Assembly: GCF_000247695.1 (NCBI RefSeq)
Contig: NW_004624805.1
Location: 3,528,130 to 3,592,129 of the forward strand
DNA: 64,000 nucleotides
Source: Heterocephalus glaber
Taxonomy: Eukaryota; Chordata; Mammalia; Rodentia; Bathyergidae
Reading direction: 5' to 3'
The notes below the pieces were generated by a model. The model had not been told where the DNA came from. It searched no databases and saw nothing but the letters and a program-made list of their open reading frames with translations. Below are positions 22,000 through 35,462 of the stretch, in pieces (within the stretch, counting starts at the first letter, position 1; each line of letters starts with the position of its first letter). Both the position numbers and the translations under genes were made by a program.

Positions 22000-22309
22000 A
22001 CAGAATGAAAGGGAGGAAAACAATAAACAAGCCTGAACTATCCCAGACTTCTTACTGGGCTTTAGTTCCCTATTAGAATGTGGACCCCAAACAAAAGCAA
22101 ATGCAAATCCAGTGGAGCTCAGTCTCTTCATCTGAAAGGGAGCGGAACTCTGGAATGAGGGCTTCTCAACCATTTTTAACCTATGTGCTATTGTAACAGA
22201 CAAAAACTTTATGCACTTCTTGAATGGTATCCTAGAATTCAAAATAAATTAAGAATGACAACCAAAAAGAACCAAAGCAAGATAATCTGCTCTTTTTCGG
22301 TGTTGTGAA

Positions 22310-22505
22310 AATAATATTAACAGTATTATTAATATTGGCACATCTGTACAGCACTTAGCTATACAGATGAACACCACGTAAGTTCAACTCCATGACTGTA
22401 TGAAATTGATATTAATATTGTTTAATTAAAATAGTACAAAGACGTTTGTTCAAGGTCTGCTGCAACTTAAGCAGCAGAGCTGAAACAAACTTCTGACACC
22501 AATCC
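22310..22505 (-). repeat. MIR SINE
   Basis: Antisense MIR features in order: GTACAGCACTTAGC, TACAGATGAACACC, CAACTCCATGA, GTTCAAGGTCTGC, and AGCAGCAGAGCTGAAACAAA, matching the consensus ...CAGAGCTGGGATTCGAAC. Strongly diverged, as expected of this ancient family. Confidence 0.6.
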
Positions 22506-24612
22506 CACTCACTAAAATTTCTTCACTTTGTCATGGCATGCTGAAAATACCCCCATCCAGACTTCAAACACACTGTACACACAATCACACTTTTTTCCTT
22601 TCAACATTCCCAATACTCCTTTTCAACCAGTTCCCACAAAAATGTTCAGACTTCCCACTGCAGCAGCCCTTATTTCCTCATACCAGCATGACTAAGAACA
22701 CACAAAAAGCATCTTTCAAAAGCAAACCTTCAAGCTAGATCTCATATCTCATAACTGTCCCCCAAAAAAGGACATTGTCACAGACACAGGCTTTAACCAT
22801 TAACTAGTGAGGAAATGTCTGGGGTCATCTGTTCTCAGCCAGAATGAATCACACATGACACACACTGTACCACTTCTCCCTTCCTGCAAGGTGAGCAGGA
22901 GTCTCCCTCCCGTCTCCAGCCTTCCGGCCCAGCAAGCAGACACCTGACTCCAGACAGCTGTGAAGGCCAGCTGCACAAGATTACATGCTAACAGGACTAA
23001 AAGTTATATTCTTACCAGTTTAAAAAGTATTCAAAATGTTTTAGAATACTAAACTACTGGCACTAGTAACTCAGTGTAAAAACAAAGTATGAAGAAGGTG
23101 AGATTTTACTCATAAAATCAACGATTCACTTCTGAAGGTTATTATGAAGATTATGACACTAAATTATACAAAAAAATGTTAAACATCCTGCCTAACACAT
23201 AGTAACTACTCAAAAAATGTCAGCTGCTTTTAGTCATATTGAGGAGGAAGTGTGGTAAATCAAACACATTCAAAGGCCATATTTAAAATGAACAAGCAAT
23301 CAGTACATTCTATGGTGTTTCTTAAACACCAGCACAAGACCTAAATTTCTGTCCTATGGATATGCATATGGGTGTACATATAGCTATTTACAAGAAGATT
23401 TGGAATAACACATGGCAAAATGATGCCTCCTGGGCAGATGGCAGGGTAGTGGTTAATGGGAACTACAATCTAACCTGCAATGCTTTTGTGGTTGTTGTTT
23501 TTGTTTTATAAAACAAGTGGAAAAACATTTGTATATTCTCTTTCTAAATAAAATTTTTTAAAACAAAACATTGATATAAAGTATCTTAGAAAGTTTCAGT
23601 TCCATTGTTCATTTCAGAATTACAAGAAATTTACCTATTTGTAATGTATCCAAATTTCTAAAACTTCATTTTCTGCACTTAGTAATACCATTCAAGCTTT
23701 ATGTTACACACTGCTTTCATTAATCTAAAGACACTTCTAATTGCATATTAAAAATGCCTGCTTGTGCATCCCAAAAGCCCCCTCCCCACAATTTTATTAA
23801 GTTTTAAAACCACTGCATGTATTTAATCAAGGTGCAAGGAAACTTTCAAAGTCCAAAAAGCCAACAGAAGTCAAACGTTTTATGCAAAAGGATTACCTTT
23901 TCTCTTTAAATTTTGTATGTGTTTAAATTTAATAAACCACACACAGAAAATCAAGTCCTTGATTCTTCTAAGGCCTACGGGTGCCTATTTAAAATCACAG
24001 TGACAATTTCAAATGTCTTGCGGGCTGCTGTAACTAAAAGCTCTCCAGCTAGCCTCTTCATAACTCCTCACTCTCGTCTATACCATATTAGCGCATAGCC
24101 ATTATTGCCTTTTTCATCCCGTTCCTTTTTCACTTAGACTTTCTACATCTTAGCCAACAAAGTCACAAAAGCTCTTAGTAATGCCCTAGGAGCATCAAAG
24201 AGTGGGCCTCCCATGGCTCAGGCAAGGAAGTAAGTCACATTTCCAGAGGCCAGATCCAACCTGGGATCTGGCCTTCAATACAAATCCAGCTTATAAATTA
24301 AAGGCTCCTCGTACTGTAAAAGGCACCAACATTTCAACTTATGAGAGCCAAAAGAAATAATCTCTTACTTGAACAGGAGGACAGTGGAAACTCCCCCTTC
24401 AAAGAGCTGTGAGAGCCAAAGGCCTAAATGTTGAGACATACTTAAAATTCAAGAAAAATCTGTTCTGAAAATGTATGAGGAACAGTAACTGATCAAAAGG
24501 TATCTTCTTATAATTTCAAATAAAAAATTCTACATAAAATGTGTGGCTTATACAGGGCAATTCAATCATCATCATCTTCCTCATCAGTTTTATTTCTACA
24601 AAATGAAAAATG
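22506..24612. other. Unassigned sequence
   Basis: About 2.1 kb without recognised repeats or exons. It includes a GC-richer patch at 22870-22980 and AT-rich DNA after it. Confidence 0.45.
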
Positions 24613-24945
24613 TGTACCAGTCAGCTTTTCATTGCTGGGACCAAACACCCAACATACAATTTAAAGGAGGAAAGGTTTATTTTTGCTTATCATTTCAGAG
24701 ATTTCAGCCTATTATCAGCTGGCTCCAAGGCAGAAACATCACAGTGGATGGGAATGTGGAGCAAAGCTGTTCACTTCATGGCAGCCAGGAAGCAGAGCTG
24801 GCTGGAAAGAGCAGCAGGGAAAAAGGGATAGGAATCAGACACAGTTCCCAAAGTCACCACTCCATGACCCACCCAGAAGTGTGACTGGCTAATCCGCTAG
24901 GCCTCTCTTAAACCAGTCAACTGGCAATCACAATGAATGGTCACA
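24613..24945 (-). mobile_element. Solo LTR, window LTR family A (antisense)
   Basis: On the minus strand it ends GGAGCCAGCTGATAATAGGC, TGAAATCTCTGAAATG, AATAAACCTTTCCTCCTTTA, TTTGGTCCCAGCAATGAAAA. These are the same blocks, in the same order, as the LTRs at 13852 and 38780. No clean 5-bp TSD is seen. The three overlapping plus frames (69-113 codons) here are only the antisense of this LTR. Confidence 0.75.
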
Positions 24946-25280
24946 TCTGTGTGCGCTAGGGACTCATTAGCATTAGGCAGCTATACTTGCAGAACATACA
25001 GCACTGATTCCTCTAAGGATTGACTCTCTTACTTCTACAATCCTTAGAAGTCTTAAGGACTCTAGGAGTCTGAAGTTACAGGCATCTCAAGGCTGCTGTT
25101 TTAAGAACACTGTCAAAACCACCTGTTTCATTCTATTTATTCTCTCTTGCATGCCTCCAGTTGCCTGATGCTACAATTACCTGTTTGTTTACCTCCCAAG
25201 GACGATGCCTTGAGAACTGGGAGTCACTTCTCTAAATCACCTTGTGGTCCCATGATGGAGACTAGTATCCTTCATTCTAT
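24946..25280. other. Unassigned sequence
   Basis: No recognised feature. A short inverted repeat, CCTCTAAGGATTG...CAATCCTTAGAAG, lies at about 25010-25050. Confidence 0.45.
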
Positions 25281-25293
25281 AAAAACTGAATGA

Positions 25294-25372
25294 GGGCCAG
25301 GGATTTAGCTCAGTGGCACCGGGTCTACCTCACAAGCGCAAGGTTCTGAGTTCAATCCCCAGTACCAAAAAG
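25294..25372 (+). repeat. ID-type SINE
   Basis: GGGCCAGGGATTTAGCTCAG head, GAGTTCAATCCCCAGTACC end and a short A-tail. Imperfect TSD: aaaaactgaatga (25281-25293) and aaaagctaaatga (25373-25385). Confidence 0.93.
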
Positions 25373-25385
25373 AAAAGCTAAATGA

Positions 25386-27880
25386 AATGTAATAAAGATC
25401 TGTCATTTATCTGCTGGCCCCACCCAGGATATTCCAGGTTGGTCTCTGCTTTTGTACCAGAACCTCGCAAGTGTCTGTGGCACTAAAATGCTTGTCATAT
25501 ACATTTTTTATCCAAGTCTTAATTTATTTTGAATTGTATTTACACTTATTCATGACACATTTTTATTTCTAAAACAAAATGTGTCTCTGAAAATTCTACC
25601 CTAGAAGCTCCTGATGGAGGGAAATAAAACTTCTCAACCATTCTTCAGTCCTCAGTATGATGGCCCAAGAGAAAGGAAGCAATCCCGACCAGCTGCACAG
25701 AGGTCTGCTGTACTGCTCCTCGCAGCCCTCGGCAGCGCCCCCTTCCAACATCCAGACACAAGGCTTTTCTTTAAAAAGAGTCACTTTTTGACACTTGTGC
25801 CAATTTTATTTGCTCAGCATTGTTTCCCAGCTCTTTAACAATTATTTGAAAACTCTCTCTACCTTGCCCCACTTTGACCACACTCGGCTCAGGTTAAGAC
25901 AAGTCAGCAGCTCAGACAGCAGCAGCACCCTACTGCTGCTATTGTGAAACGTGAAGTCAGTGCTGCAAGCCTCTCACCACTCAGCAGTTTCTCGATGAAA
26001 AGCACCCAGTGTGACCTGCATTATGATGTCTGTTACCACACAGAGGGCCCAGCTCCCACTGTCCCCAGTCCAGCGACACACCCATATCCCAGAGGAAGAG
26101 GTGATGACCTTCTGGGAATCTAGATGAGTATCTCTCTCAGTTTTCTCTGGGAAAAAATGGTGAGTCAACCTTCCTCTGAGTCACTCTAGTACCAGATTCG
26201 TTCCAGGTGTTACGATTGGAACACTCAACCACAGCATGTGTCACTTACCTAATATTAGGTCAGAGTATAAACACGAGGGTCTCCTATCTCCCTTCTTCTA
26301 ATCTTCCTTATCCAAGCAGTAACACAGATGATTAATTCCTCTTGGCATCATTACAAGACGAAATTAAGGCAATTTCTTTGTTTAATGAAAGTAAAAACAA
26401 AAAACCTGCGCCAAGTGGTGCCCTGGCCAGTCACAGAACTTTAAAGTTTGAACCTTATTTACTCAAAAAGTTGAATGGTTCGCCATGCTCAAAGCAAAAC
26501 AGAAAACCAAAACTAGCCCACAAAAGCACAGCAATGGCCACCACACCAAACTCAGTCTCTTCCCCAGGCAATTCTGGACTAGCAGGCCAACTTCATCGCA
26601 CTCCCCACATCCTGGTAGTCTAGCTACACAACTACTTGCTAAAATCAAATGAGAAAGACAAGCCTTCCATTTCTAAAAATAACTTAGCAGCAGCATTGTT
26701 TCCTTAAAGATATTAGGCCTAGCAATTGCCACAGACTTCCTCCTCCACTATTCCCAAGACAAGGCTGAGTGTCCTCTAAAAATCCTGCTCACTTAAATGG
26801 TCCTCAAGCAAGTTCTGAGAAATCTGAGAAAGCCTCATTCAAATCCCCTTATTAGAGAAGGGGAAGAAGATGGTGCCCCTTGCAGAGGTCAATGACTGGG
26901 CACATTCCAGATCAGGGTAACAGTCTATCAGAAACTCAAAGCAGCAAGAAGACAGCTTGTGTCATTGAACAAATACTTCTAAAAACCAAATGCCAGGCCG
27001 TGTGTTACCTTATAAAGTAAATGACAGGAATGTCTTGCAAGTTTCTTTCTGATTTATAAACTATGCTTTGTGTTTTGTTTTGCCTGACATTGAAACTGTC
27101 TCCTTAGCTTTTATTTCCATCAGTTTATATTTTCCTGTAAATCTTTGTACTTCCTAAAATATTTGCCTATTATATAAATGTATTACAAGTTTACCAAATA
27201 ACTGGTAATTGCTCCCCATAAAATCCATTACCATAAAATCCATTAATCCAGTAATCCCAAACATACTCTGGACTTTGTGTTTTGTTATAGAAATAATAAA
27301 TGCAAAACTTGATATTTTAATGTCAAGTCTAGCCATTTCTACTTCCTTTCCTGGTCTAATGAGCAAAGAAATGCCCTGCAGTTAGACAAAAAGAAAGAAG
27401 AAAACAGTAACTTCTGAAGATATAACAGTAGATCAAGAAAGTAATGAGTAATAAGATACAAAAGTATGTTTTTAATGACATCCTTAAGGCTCATTTTGAT
27501 ATATAACTAGAAAAAGTGGCAATTTGTCTTAAGTTATGACAATCTGAGGGTTTTCATAATCTTTATGCCCATGTAAACATTAATGAGAATATATGATAAT
27601 TTAAAACAGTCTAATTATTGTCTAATTATTTAATATTAAGTCTATTTAAAACAGCCTAAGATAATGTTATGTCATATTAATTAAAACAGAGACACAAACA
27701 AAACTATTAATAAATTTCTCATATCACACTAAGAGAAATCAAGAGATAACATGTAATTCTCCCCTGTTATAAAAACTATAGATAGGTATTGTCATTTAAA
27801 ATTTCAAAAAAACTTAAAAATAACCTGTAACAGCAGGTTATATGTCTTTTAGGTTAACCATAAATTTTAAAAATCAAAAC
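25386..27880. other. Unassigned sequence
   Basis: About 2.5 kb with no recognised gene. Frames of 62-93 codons on both strands have no domain. A perfect 15-bp tandem duplication (ccataaaatccatta) lies at 27216-27245. Possible L2-like traces near 26960-27010 are too weak to call. Confidence 0.45.
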
Positions 27881-28655
27881 TAAACAAAGACAAAATTCTA
27901 AATCAAATAAACTTATATAATGGAGATAAGGAAGGATTTAAGACAAAAAGTTTAAAACAAGATCAATTATTTCAATTTTGACAATAAATATATTAAATAT
28001 TTGTTAAAAGATATAGGTACTTATTAGGTAAAAAAATGAAATCCACCCATGTGTCACTTGTAGGAAACATACCTAAAAGAAATGACAAAGAAAGGGCAAA
28101 TGTAACAAGAAACACAAAGATTTATAGGGAAGTATAAACTAAGGTGTTAATATCAGTATCAGCCAAAATAAACACAAAGTATGAGTTATAAATGAGGGAG
28201 AAATGTATCTTATTCAGATAAAAAGTATAATCCTCAACTGAGATACTGACAATAACACACCAAAACAAAAAATGAGAATAATTACCTATTTATAACTTCC
28301 AGTCTTTGACAGATCAGACAAAAAATTATTAAAAACCTAAACAACATGATAGATATTAGCTATTTAGGTATCTTACAAAAAGATAATTTTTAAAATATCT
28401 GTGTAACTTAAGCAAAATCGGTAAGTACTCCATAAATATAACCATAAAATAATCAAAAAATTAATATTAATTAAAAGTTTAATTTTAACTTTGAAATGTC
28501 AGAAACGCTCTCCTAAATAACTGCTGGATGAAAAACTCTTGGCATATAATCATATGCTATTAAAAAAAAACTAAGACTACATATCATGAAGGATATAGCC
28601 AAAGGGTATAGAGAAAAACTTTAAAATCTTAAATGCATTTTTATTTGCCACACAG
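27881..28655 (+). mobile_element. Old LINE-1 ORF2 fragment (sense), AT-rich
   Basis: The order AAATCCACCCATGTGTCACT, TGTAGGAAACATACC, TGACAAAGAAAGGGCAAATG, TCAGTATCAGCCAAAATAAACAC, and CTGGATGAAAAACTC follows the sense strand of the L1 ORF2 endonuclease/RT-proximal region. Many frameshifts and stops. Boundaries approximate. Confidence 0.6.
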
Positions 28656-29005
28656 ACTGAAAACTGCAGTAGCTCAAGTCAGATAATCAAGGTTTTCTTT
28701 TTTCAAGTAATGGGAAAGGGTGCCAGGAGAGAGCACACATCGTCACAAATCACTTAGGGATCCAGGCAGGCTCTGGCATCCTCCACAGTTCTCACCTCCA
28801 GACCTAAGGCTACTGTCATAACTGGTGCGACACCTTAATCTGGAGAAAAGGAAAAGACAAAGACTAGGGCAACTGGTTGGTCTTTAAGGTGACCGAACTC
28901 TGATAAAACCATTCACTTCTCTTCAGTCACAGGGCTGCCCTGCTATAACAGAAACTGGGAAGCAGAGATTCTACATGGGCAGCCATGTGTTCAGCTAAAA
29001 TCTAA
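28656..29005 (-). mobile_element. Old interspersed repeat, family not resolved
   Basis: It ends with CTACATGGGCAGCCATGTGT and then CAGCTAAAA. A related end is found at 62351-62380, so two diverged copies exist in this window. It resembles an ancient mammalian LTR or DNA element in antisense whose name I cannot assign. Confidence 0.4.
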
Positions 29006-29454
29006 GGGTTCCATTTTTAAAAGAATACAAGTCAAGAGATATTGGCGTATGTCCCATACTCTTTCTAGTTTTAAAAATGAAATAAAATTCAAGAAGTTAG
29101 ACAAAGAACAATAAAATCAAAACAGATTATTTGCAATTATTTCATTTTAGCTTGAAGCTTTTTAGTGCCAATGGTACAACCAAATACCAATTTAAGATCA
29201 GAAGGAATGTCATGCATTTTGAGGATGCCTGGGCCCATTTCAATATGTCAAATCATTGGCTAGGACTCATCTACTCTTTCCTTGTTAAAGAATATTTAGC
29301 TCATGTATTACTGTTTATATTATACACACTGATTTATCTAATACGCTTTTCAGGTCAACTAACTTTCAGCATTACACAATGGTTTTTTAATATTACAAAA
29401 CAGTTAATCTTTGGTTAGCAAAATAACTTTTGAAATTTGAGGACCAGTAATTTC
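29006..29454. other. Unassigned sequence
   Basis: AT-rich. A 95-codon plus frame (29131-29418) has no recognisable domain. Confidence 0.4.
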
Positions 29455-29577
29455 TAAAAACAATGTTACTGAGCATAGCTCACATACAGTAGTAAGATGT
29501 ATACATTTTAAGTATACTTTTCCACAGGTTTGGATAAAATCATAATCACCACCACCACAATAAAGATATCACACACA

Positions 29578-29677
29578 GGGCCAGGGATTTAGCTCAGCGG
29601 TTCTGCAGCCTGCCTTGCAAGCGCAAGGTCTTGAGTTCAATCCCCAGCACCAAAAAAAAAAAAAAAAACAATAGTTA
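29578..29677 (+). repeat. ID-type SINE with long A-tail
   Basis: GGGCCAGGGATTTAGCTCAG head, GAGTTCAATCCCCAGCACC end and an A16 tail. A 10-bp TSD, atcacacaca, lies at 29568-29577 and 29678-29687. The uninterrupted tail suggests a relatively recent insertion. Confidence 0.95.
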
Positions 29678-30048
29678 ATCACACACATTCATTATCCCCA
29701 AAATATTCCCCTGTATCACATCCAGGGTTGTATCACAACCTGTACCTAGCTGCAGGTAACAACTTGTCTACATTCTGTCACCAAAGATAAACCCGTCTTT
29801 TCTAGCATTTCTGATGTGCCAATCTGAGCAGTAAATGGAATCACATATTTTGTGCATGGTCTTTCTGTGTCTGGCTTATTTTACTGAGCACAACATATCT
29901 GAGATTCATCCATGTACTTTGTGTATATCAGTACTTATTCCCCTCTTAGTGCTGAATAGTATTTCACTGTATGGCCACACTACACTGTGTTTATCCATTC
30001 ATTAGTGGATAAAAATTTACTTCCAACTGGTAGTACTAAAAGTTGCTA

Positions 30049-30268
30049 CAAGCTGAGGATCCCTAATCCAAAAATTCCAAAATCTGAAACTTTTTGAACA
30101 CCAATACGATGCTCAAACAATTTTTGGATTTTGGAGCATTTGAGACTTCATATTTTTGGATAAGCGTTATTCTATTGGTAAGTCTATAAAAACATTCCAA
30201 AATATGAAGAATCAAAAATGTGAAACACTTCTGGTCCCAAGAATTTCTGATAAGCAATAATCAACTTG
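30049..30268 (+). mobile_element. Tigger/MER-type MITE with TA duplication
   Basis: A 220-bp element with terminal inverted repeats CAAGCTGAGGATCCCTAATCC (left) and CTGATAAGCAATAATCAACTTG (right). TA dinucleotides lie at 30047-30048 and 30269-30270. The interior repeats the palindromic theme AAATC[TC]GAAA / TTTTGGATTTTGGAGCATTTG. Inserted in the antisense L1. Confidence 0.85.
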
Positions 30269-30451
30269 TATGTACAAATCTATTGTGAACATATGTTTTC
30301 ATTCCTCTTAAGTAAAAACCTAAGAACAGAACCGCTGGCTCTTAACATTAATATAAGAAACTTCTATATTGTTTTCCAAAATGGTTTTATCATTTTACAT
30401 TCACATTAGCAGTATCAGAAAGTTCTAACTGATTCACACCTAAGCTGAAAT

Positions 30452-30661
30452 NNNNNNNNNNNNNNNNNNNNNNNNNNNNNNNNNNNNNNNNNNNNNNNNN
30501 NNNNNNNNNNNNNNNNNNNNNNNNNNNNNNNNNNNNNNNNNNNNNNNNNNNNNNNNNNNNNNNNNNNNNNNNNNNNNNNNNNNNNNNNNNNNNNNNNNNN
30601 NNNNNNNNNNNNNNNNNNNNNNNNNNNNNNNNNNNNNNNNNNNNNNNNNNNNNNNNNNNNN
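30452..30661. other. Assembly gap (210 N)
   Basis: Exactly 210 undetermined bases inside the long antisense L1. No sequence can be described. By L1 order some 3'-region sequence is missing here. Confidence 1.
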
Positions 30662-33600
30662 TTAAGGACTACTTTTCATTTTCTTAACGATGTCTTTCAA
30701 AGTTCTAAATTTTGATGGACTCTCATTTATCAGTTTTTTCCTTTTATACATCATGTTTTTTTGTATCCTAGGAAATTCTTGCCTCCCCTAAATTCATGAA
30801 CATTTTCCCTTATACTTTCTTCTTAAAGTTTTAATCTTACATCTTTTTTTCATAGATCCTTTCAAGTTATTTTTATTTATGGAAATAAAGGGTTGAGGTT
30901 AATTTTTTTACATACAGATAACAGGTGTTTTAGTACCATTTGCTGAAAACACTATCTTTTCCTCTGCTCTTGAGTTGAGTTGATGTTCTATAAAATGTTA
31001 ATGTTAAATAATCTTTCAAAACTCAGTGGACCATATATGTGTGGTTCTATTTCTAGATTCTCTCTTTTATTCCATTGATCTACATGTCTTTCCTTACGCC
31101 AACATTGCTTTGATTACTGTAGCTTTAGAGGAAGTCTTAAAATTAGGTAATAAATGTCTTCCAACATTGTTGGTTTTTTTCCTTTTTACTCTTTTAGGTC
31201 CTTTGTACTCCTACATAACTTTTAAATATCAATATCCAATTCTTCATTTATAGCAAGTATACATAGACCTGAATTTTTATATATACTTTGTGTTTTCTAA
31301 TCCTGCTAAATTCAAATATAAGTTCTAGGGGTTCCCAGAGATTTCTTAGTATTTTCTCTGTAGATGATCATTTCATCTACATACAAAGATTTTACTTCTA
31401 CCTTGCCAATCCTATGCCAATTGTGTCATTTTATTGCCAGACTATTTTGGTTTGGGCCTATGTTTCAAAGTTTAATGGATAGATGAAGAGTAGGCATATC
31501 AGCCCTTGTTCCCCACCTTAGGGAGAAAGCATTGTATCTTTTCCATTCATATAAGGTGCTTTTGCTGGAAGTATGGAGTACGTGTCTTTTATCTGTTGAG
31601 AAGATTCTGTTCTACTTCTAGTCTCCTGACAGCTTTTACCATGAACAGCTGTAGAATTTAGTCCAGTACTTTTTCTACAGCTAGTGACAGGATCATATGG
31701 CTGTTTCCTTTCCTCTGCTAAAATGATGACTTATGGGGGTGGATCTTCCAATGTTGAACTGCCATCCCTATAATAAAACCACTTTCTACATTCTGCCAGA
31801 TCTAATTTCTAATAGTTTGTTTTGTTAAACAAATTTCTATCTATGTTCATACTTTTTTATCCTATTATCTTTATCCAGTTTTAGTATTAGCACAATGTTG
31901 ATTTCCTAAAATGAGAGAAGTGTTCCTTTTTTCTGCTTTAAATGTCTGATATAATTCATCAGTTAAAATGTATATGAGCCTGTTGTTGTCATATAGGTAG
32001 GTGTTCAAGCTAGGAATATACTTTTTTTAACAGGTGTTATTCACATTTTATATTTCTTCCAGAGTCACTTTCATTAATTTGTCTTCCAAGGTATTTCATA
32101 CAAATTGTCAAATTTATTTCAAAAAAAGATTCTTGTAATATGCTTTCTGTATCCTTTTAAATTCTGTAAAATCTGTGGCAATGTTTTCTAAATCTTCATA
32201 TTAAAATTAGTAATGTGTTTTCTTTTTTATTTTTCCTTGATTAAACTAGAGGTTTACTCATTTTTTCCAAAGAACTTCCTTTTGGTTTCGATTATGTCAT
32301 TTCTTTTTTCTATTTCTTTTTTTCTTCTTTATTATTTCCTTCTCTCTTTGGTTTTTCTCTTTGTTTTTAGCTTCCTAAAATGGACACTTACATGACTTAT
32401 TTTACATCTGTTTTCCTTTCTAGTATGTACATTTAAAGTTAAATACTTCTGTCTAGGAAACGGGATAACTGCATACCATAAGTTTTTGTATGAGTTTTTT
32501 TTTTAATTCTCATTCATTTCAAAATATCTTTTCATTTCCTTGTGGTTTTGTGTTTGTTTTCATTATGACCAATGAGTTGGTTGGAAATGTGTGCTTTAAT
32601 CACAAATACTGATCTTTTCCAGATATCTTTCCAGTACTGATTTCTAATTTAATTGTGTAGCAGTCAGAAAACATACTTCACATCATTTCCATCATCTTAA
32701 ATTTAATGAGACTTATGTTATGTATGCATATGGTAGTCCACCTAGGGTAAATGTTCTGTGCCCACTTGAAAAGAATGTATATGCTGCTCTTGTTGAGTTG
32801 AATGTTCTATAAAATGTCAATGAAGTCAAGCTGGTCCCTAGTGTTATTAAACACTTCTATATCCTTCCTTATATTCCATTTTATTTGATCAATTACTGAG
32901 ATATTCAACTGTCCAACCATAATTGAAAATTTGTCAGTTTCTTCTTTCAGTCCTAAGAATTTGTTTCATATATTCTGTTAAAATAGTGTTGTTTGTATTA
33001 AAATTTAAGATTACTTGTTCCTACTGACTAACCTATTTATTTTTACAAAACAACCCTCTTTAACCCCGGAAATATTATTTGTTCTGATGTTCACTTTAAT
33101 TATTACCCTACTCACTCCAGTTTTACTATACTAGATCATATGTTTTATTCTTGGTTATTAACCCACTGGAAACAGACTCTCTGTTTATCTTTTTAAATCT
33201 TTTTTTTCCTCTTTGCTTCATGGTGGTTAAAAATCTCAGTATGCTCTTGTGTTCAGTTATCTTCTCCTAAAAGAACTAATTTGTAGTTAATCCCATTTAG
33301 CAAAATCTTCTTACAGTATTTTGTATTTTTTTATGTTCCTGTGATTTATTTTTTCCATCTTCTACATCAATCTTCATTATGTCTATAGATCACATTTACA
33401 AAAACTTTTAATATTTATGTTTGCTTGCTAATTCCACAATACCTGTCATCTCATGTCATTTCTACAGACTGATTTTTCTGTTTCTTTGTTTATATAGTAA
33501 TGTTTGATTGGGTGCAGTTTACTGTGACTTTTATGTTGCCAAGTGCTGGATTTTGTTGTATTTGTTTAAAGAGTCCTGCACCTCTTCTTGAAGGCAGTTA

Positions 33601-34130
33601 GATTACTACCAGATTACTTTGATTCTTCTGAGGCTGCTTGAGGGCTCATGAGAGGAACCTTACTCTATGGCTGATTTTGTCCCAGCCTTACTTACAGCGA
33701 CTTGGCAATTTTTCTTCCCAGCTTTGCGGGTTTCACTCAATCTGGTATTTAGTCAGGCTCTCAGTAGAACCCCTTTAAAGATCTGGGGAATGCTTTCCCT
33801 GATCTACTCCCTTCCCTCCACAACTCTCGTTTCTCAAGTACTAGACAGCCCACCTCCCTGAAGTTTGTCCTCTGTCTACTCCACTCAGAGAGATTGCCAG
33901 AGTGTTCCCATCTTTCTACCACAATCTGGAAAGTGCTTCCAAGTAACACGCCTAAATGAGGTTACAGCTCCTCCTGTTTCCCTTCTCCCACGGCGCAAGT
34001 CCTATTCTGTTCCAATGTCAGAAAAAGAGTTATTTCCTATCTTTGGTTTCACAGTTGTGTATAGTTTGAGGGTAATTCCAGACCCTGTTACTTTCTTATG
34101 GCCAGATACATAAATCCCTTCACTAAGAAT

Positions 34131-35379
34131 ATTTTGATTCTATTAATATTTATATCATGAAAGGTAATATAGATAAAGTGGTGATCAATATAAAATTATT
34201 TGACCTTGAAAGTTGTATTTGAAGGTATATCTGAATATTAATTTGATTTGTTTTCAGGGAATTTGTAATTTTTTAAAAAACCTGTATTTTCAGTTAATCA
34301 GGCTTTTCTCTTCTGTATCCTTGCTACTTCCTTCCCTATTCCATAGTGACAGTTAAGTACATGACTTTAGCTTCAGATTACTGAGCTTTAAAGGTTAAAA
34401 GGAGAACTGATCTTCCTCTAAAAATCTGCTGAGCAGACCTTCCTGGGAAAGGAGGAGGCAGTCCAAAAAACTCTTATTTCTATATTTAGTATTTTAGAAG
34501 TTTAAAAATAAACACATATTTTTATATCTTAAAAAATGTATGAGTAAGTAATAGTATCAATAATTATTGGGAGAGCAATATTTCCTATATTTAACCCACA
34601 ACTATTCATAAAAATATTTATTTCATTGTCTTTAGTCTAAAAAATATTTTTATTTTCTTATTTGTGAAGGTAGCTACCCTCAATTGAAATCCCCACTAAA
34701 CTACCAAATGGTTTATACATTTACTAAGTAAAAAATATTAGCAGATGTTTCTTGGGAAGATTGAAGAGAGGTAAGTGGGTGACAGGAAGTAAATGCTCTG
34801 CCAAGACTAAGCTTTTATGAATCAAGTTAGAATATACAGTTACCTCAAACTTTTAATAATTTTAATAATCATAAACTCCATCTAATAAATTATGAAGGTT
34901 CACTATTGAAAAATGCCACAGACATAACGATGACCATATAGGCCATCTATAACCCTATCAGTCAGAGGATATCAACACTTAACATTGGCATGTTTCCTCC
35001 CAGAGGTTTGCGAAGCGGAAACACGCACACACATAAACACAGTCTCTTAAACTGGGATAACAGTGCAGACACCATTTTCAAATTTCCTTTCAATTGTGTT
35101 GTAAGTACAACGGAGAGGCACTGCATCATTTTTAACAATATGATTCTCAGCCATGAACTGCAGCAGAAATAGGTAAGTGAGGCACCTGAGGCACCCTACT
35201 TACTCTCCCTAGTCCTACACCTGCTCTTAACAAACCTATGAGTACACTGAAGTTCCTTGCTATTCAGGGCAGGGCTCATAGATTAACAGCAACAAAGTTA
35301 TCTGTGAATGTGACAGAAATGCAGAATCTTGGGCTCCACCACAAATCTACTAAATCAAAATCTACATTTAAAAAAGATA
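34131..35379. other. Unassigned AT-rich sequence
   Basis: No recognised repeat or exon. The 60-codon frame at 34990-35172 has no recognisable content. Confidence 0.45.
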
Positions 35380-35393
35380 TCCAGGGCCAGGGA

Positions 35394-35462
35394 TTTAGCT
35401 CAGTGGTTCCCTGCCTGCCTCGCAAGCGCAAGGTCCCAAGTTCGATCCCAGGTACCAAAAAA
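35394..35462 (+). repeat. ID-type SINE, well preserved
   Basis: GGGCCAGGGATTTAGCTCAG head, CTCGCAAGCGCAAGG middle with both CpGs kept, B box AAGTTCGATCCC, end GGTACC and A-tail. TSD: aaaaaagatatcca (35380-35393) and aaaaaaggtatcca (35463-35476). Confidence 0.95.

Larger units (their letters stand above)
29455..34130 (-). mobile_element. Long old LINE-1, antisense, 3' UTR through ORF2
   Basis: From left to right this is the antisense of an L1M element from its 3' side inward. Landmarks are CTGAGCATAGCTCACATACAG, CTGAATAGTATTTCACTGTATGG, the N gap, GTACCATTTGCTGAAAACAC, TCCATTGATCTACATGTC, TATGCTGCTCTTGTTGAG and CAACTGTCCAACCATAATTG. The part after about 33.2 kb is a poorer match and may be the 5' region. 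An ID SINE and a Tigger-like element are inserted. The plus-strand frames in here are antisense shadows. Confidence 0.82.

Noticed and set aside
21844..22242. 132-codon minus-strand frame
   Set aside because: It runs through an ID SINE (21914-21999) in antisense, has no recognisable domain and no splice-site context.
24543..24884. 113-codon plus frame with overlapping siblings
   Set aside because: It lies almost entirely in the antisense of a solo LTR.
31026..32395. Several plus frames rich in F, L, I and S
   Set aside because: They are the antisense of L1 ORF2, whose A-rich sense strand gives T-rich hydrophobic frames on the other strand.
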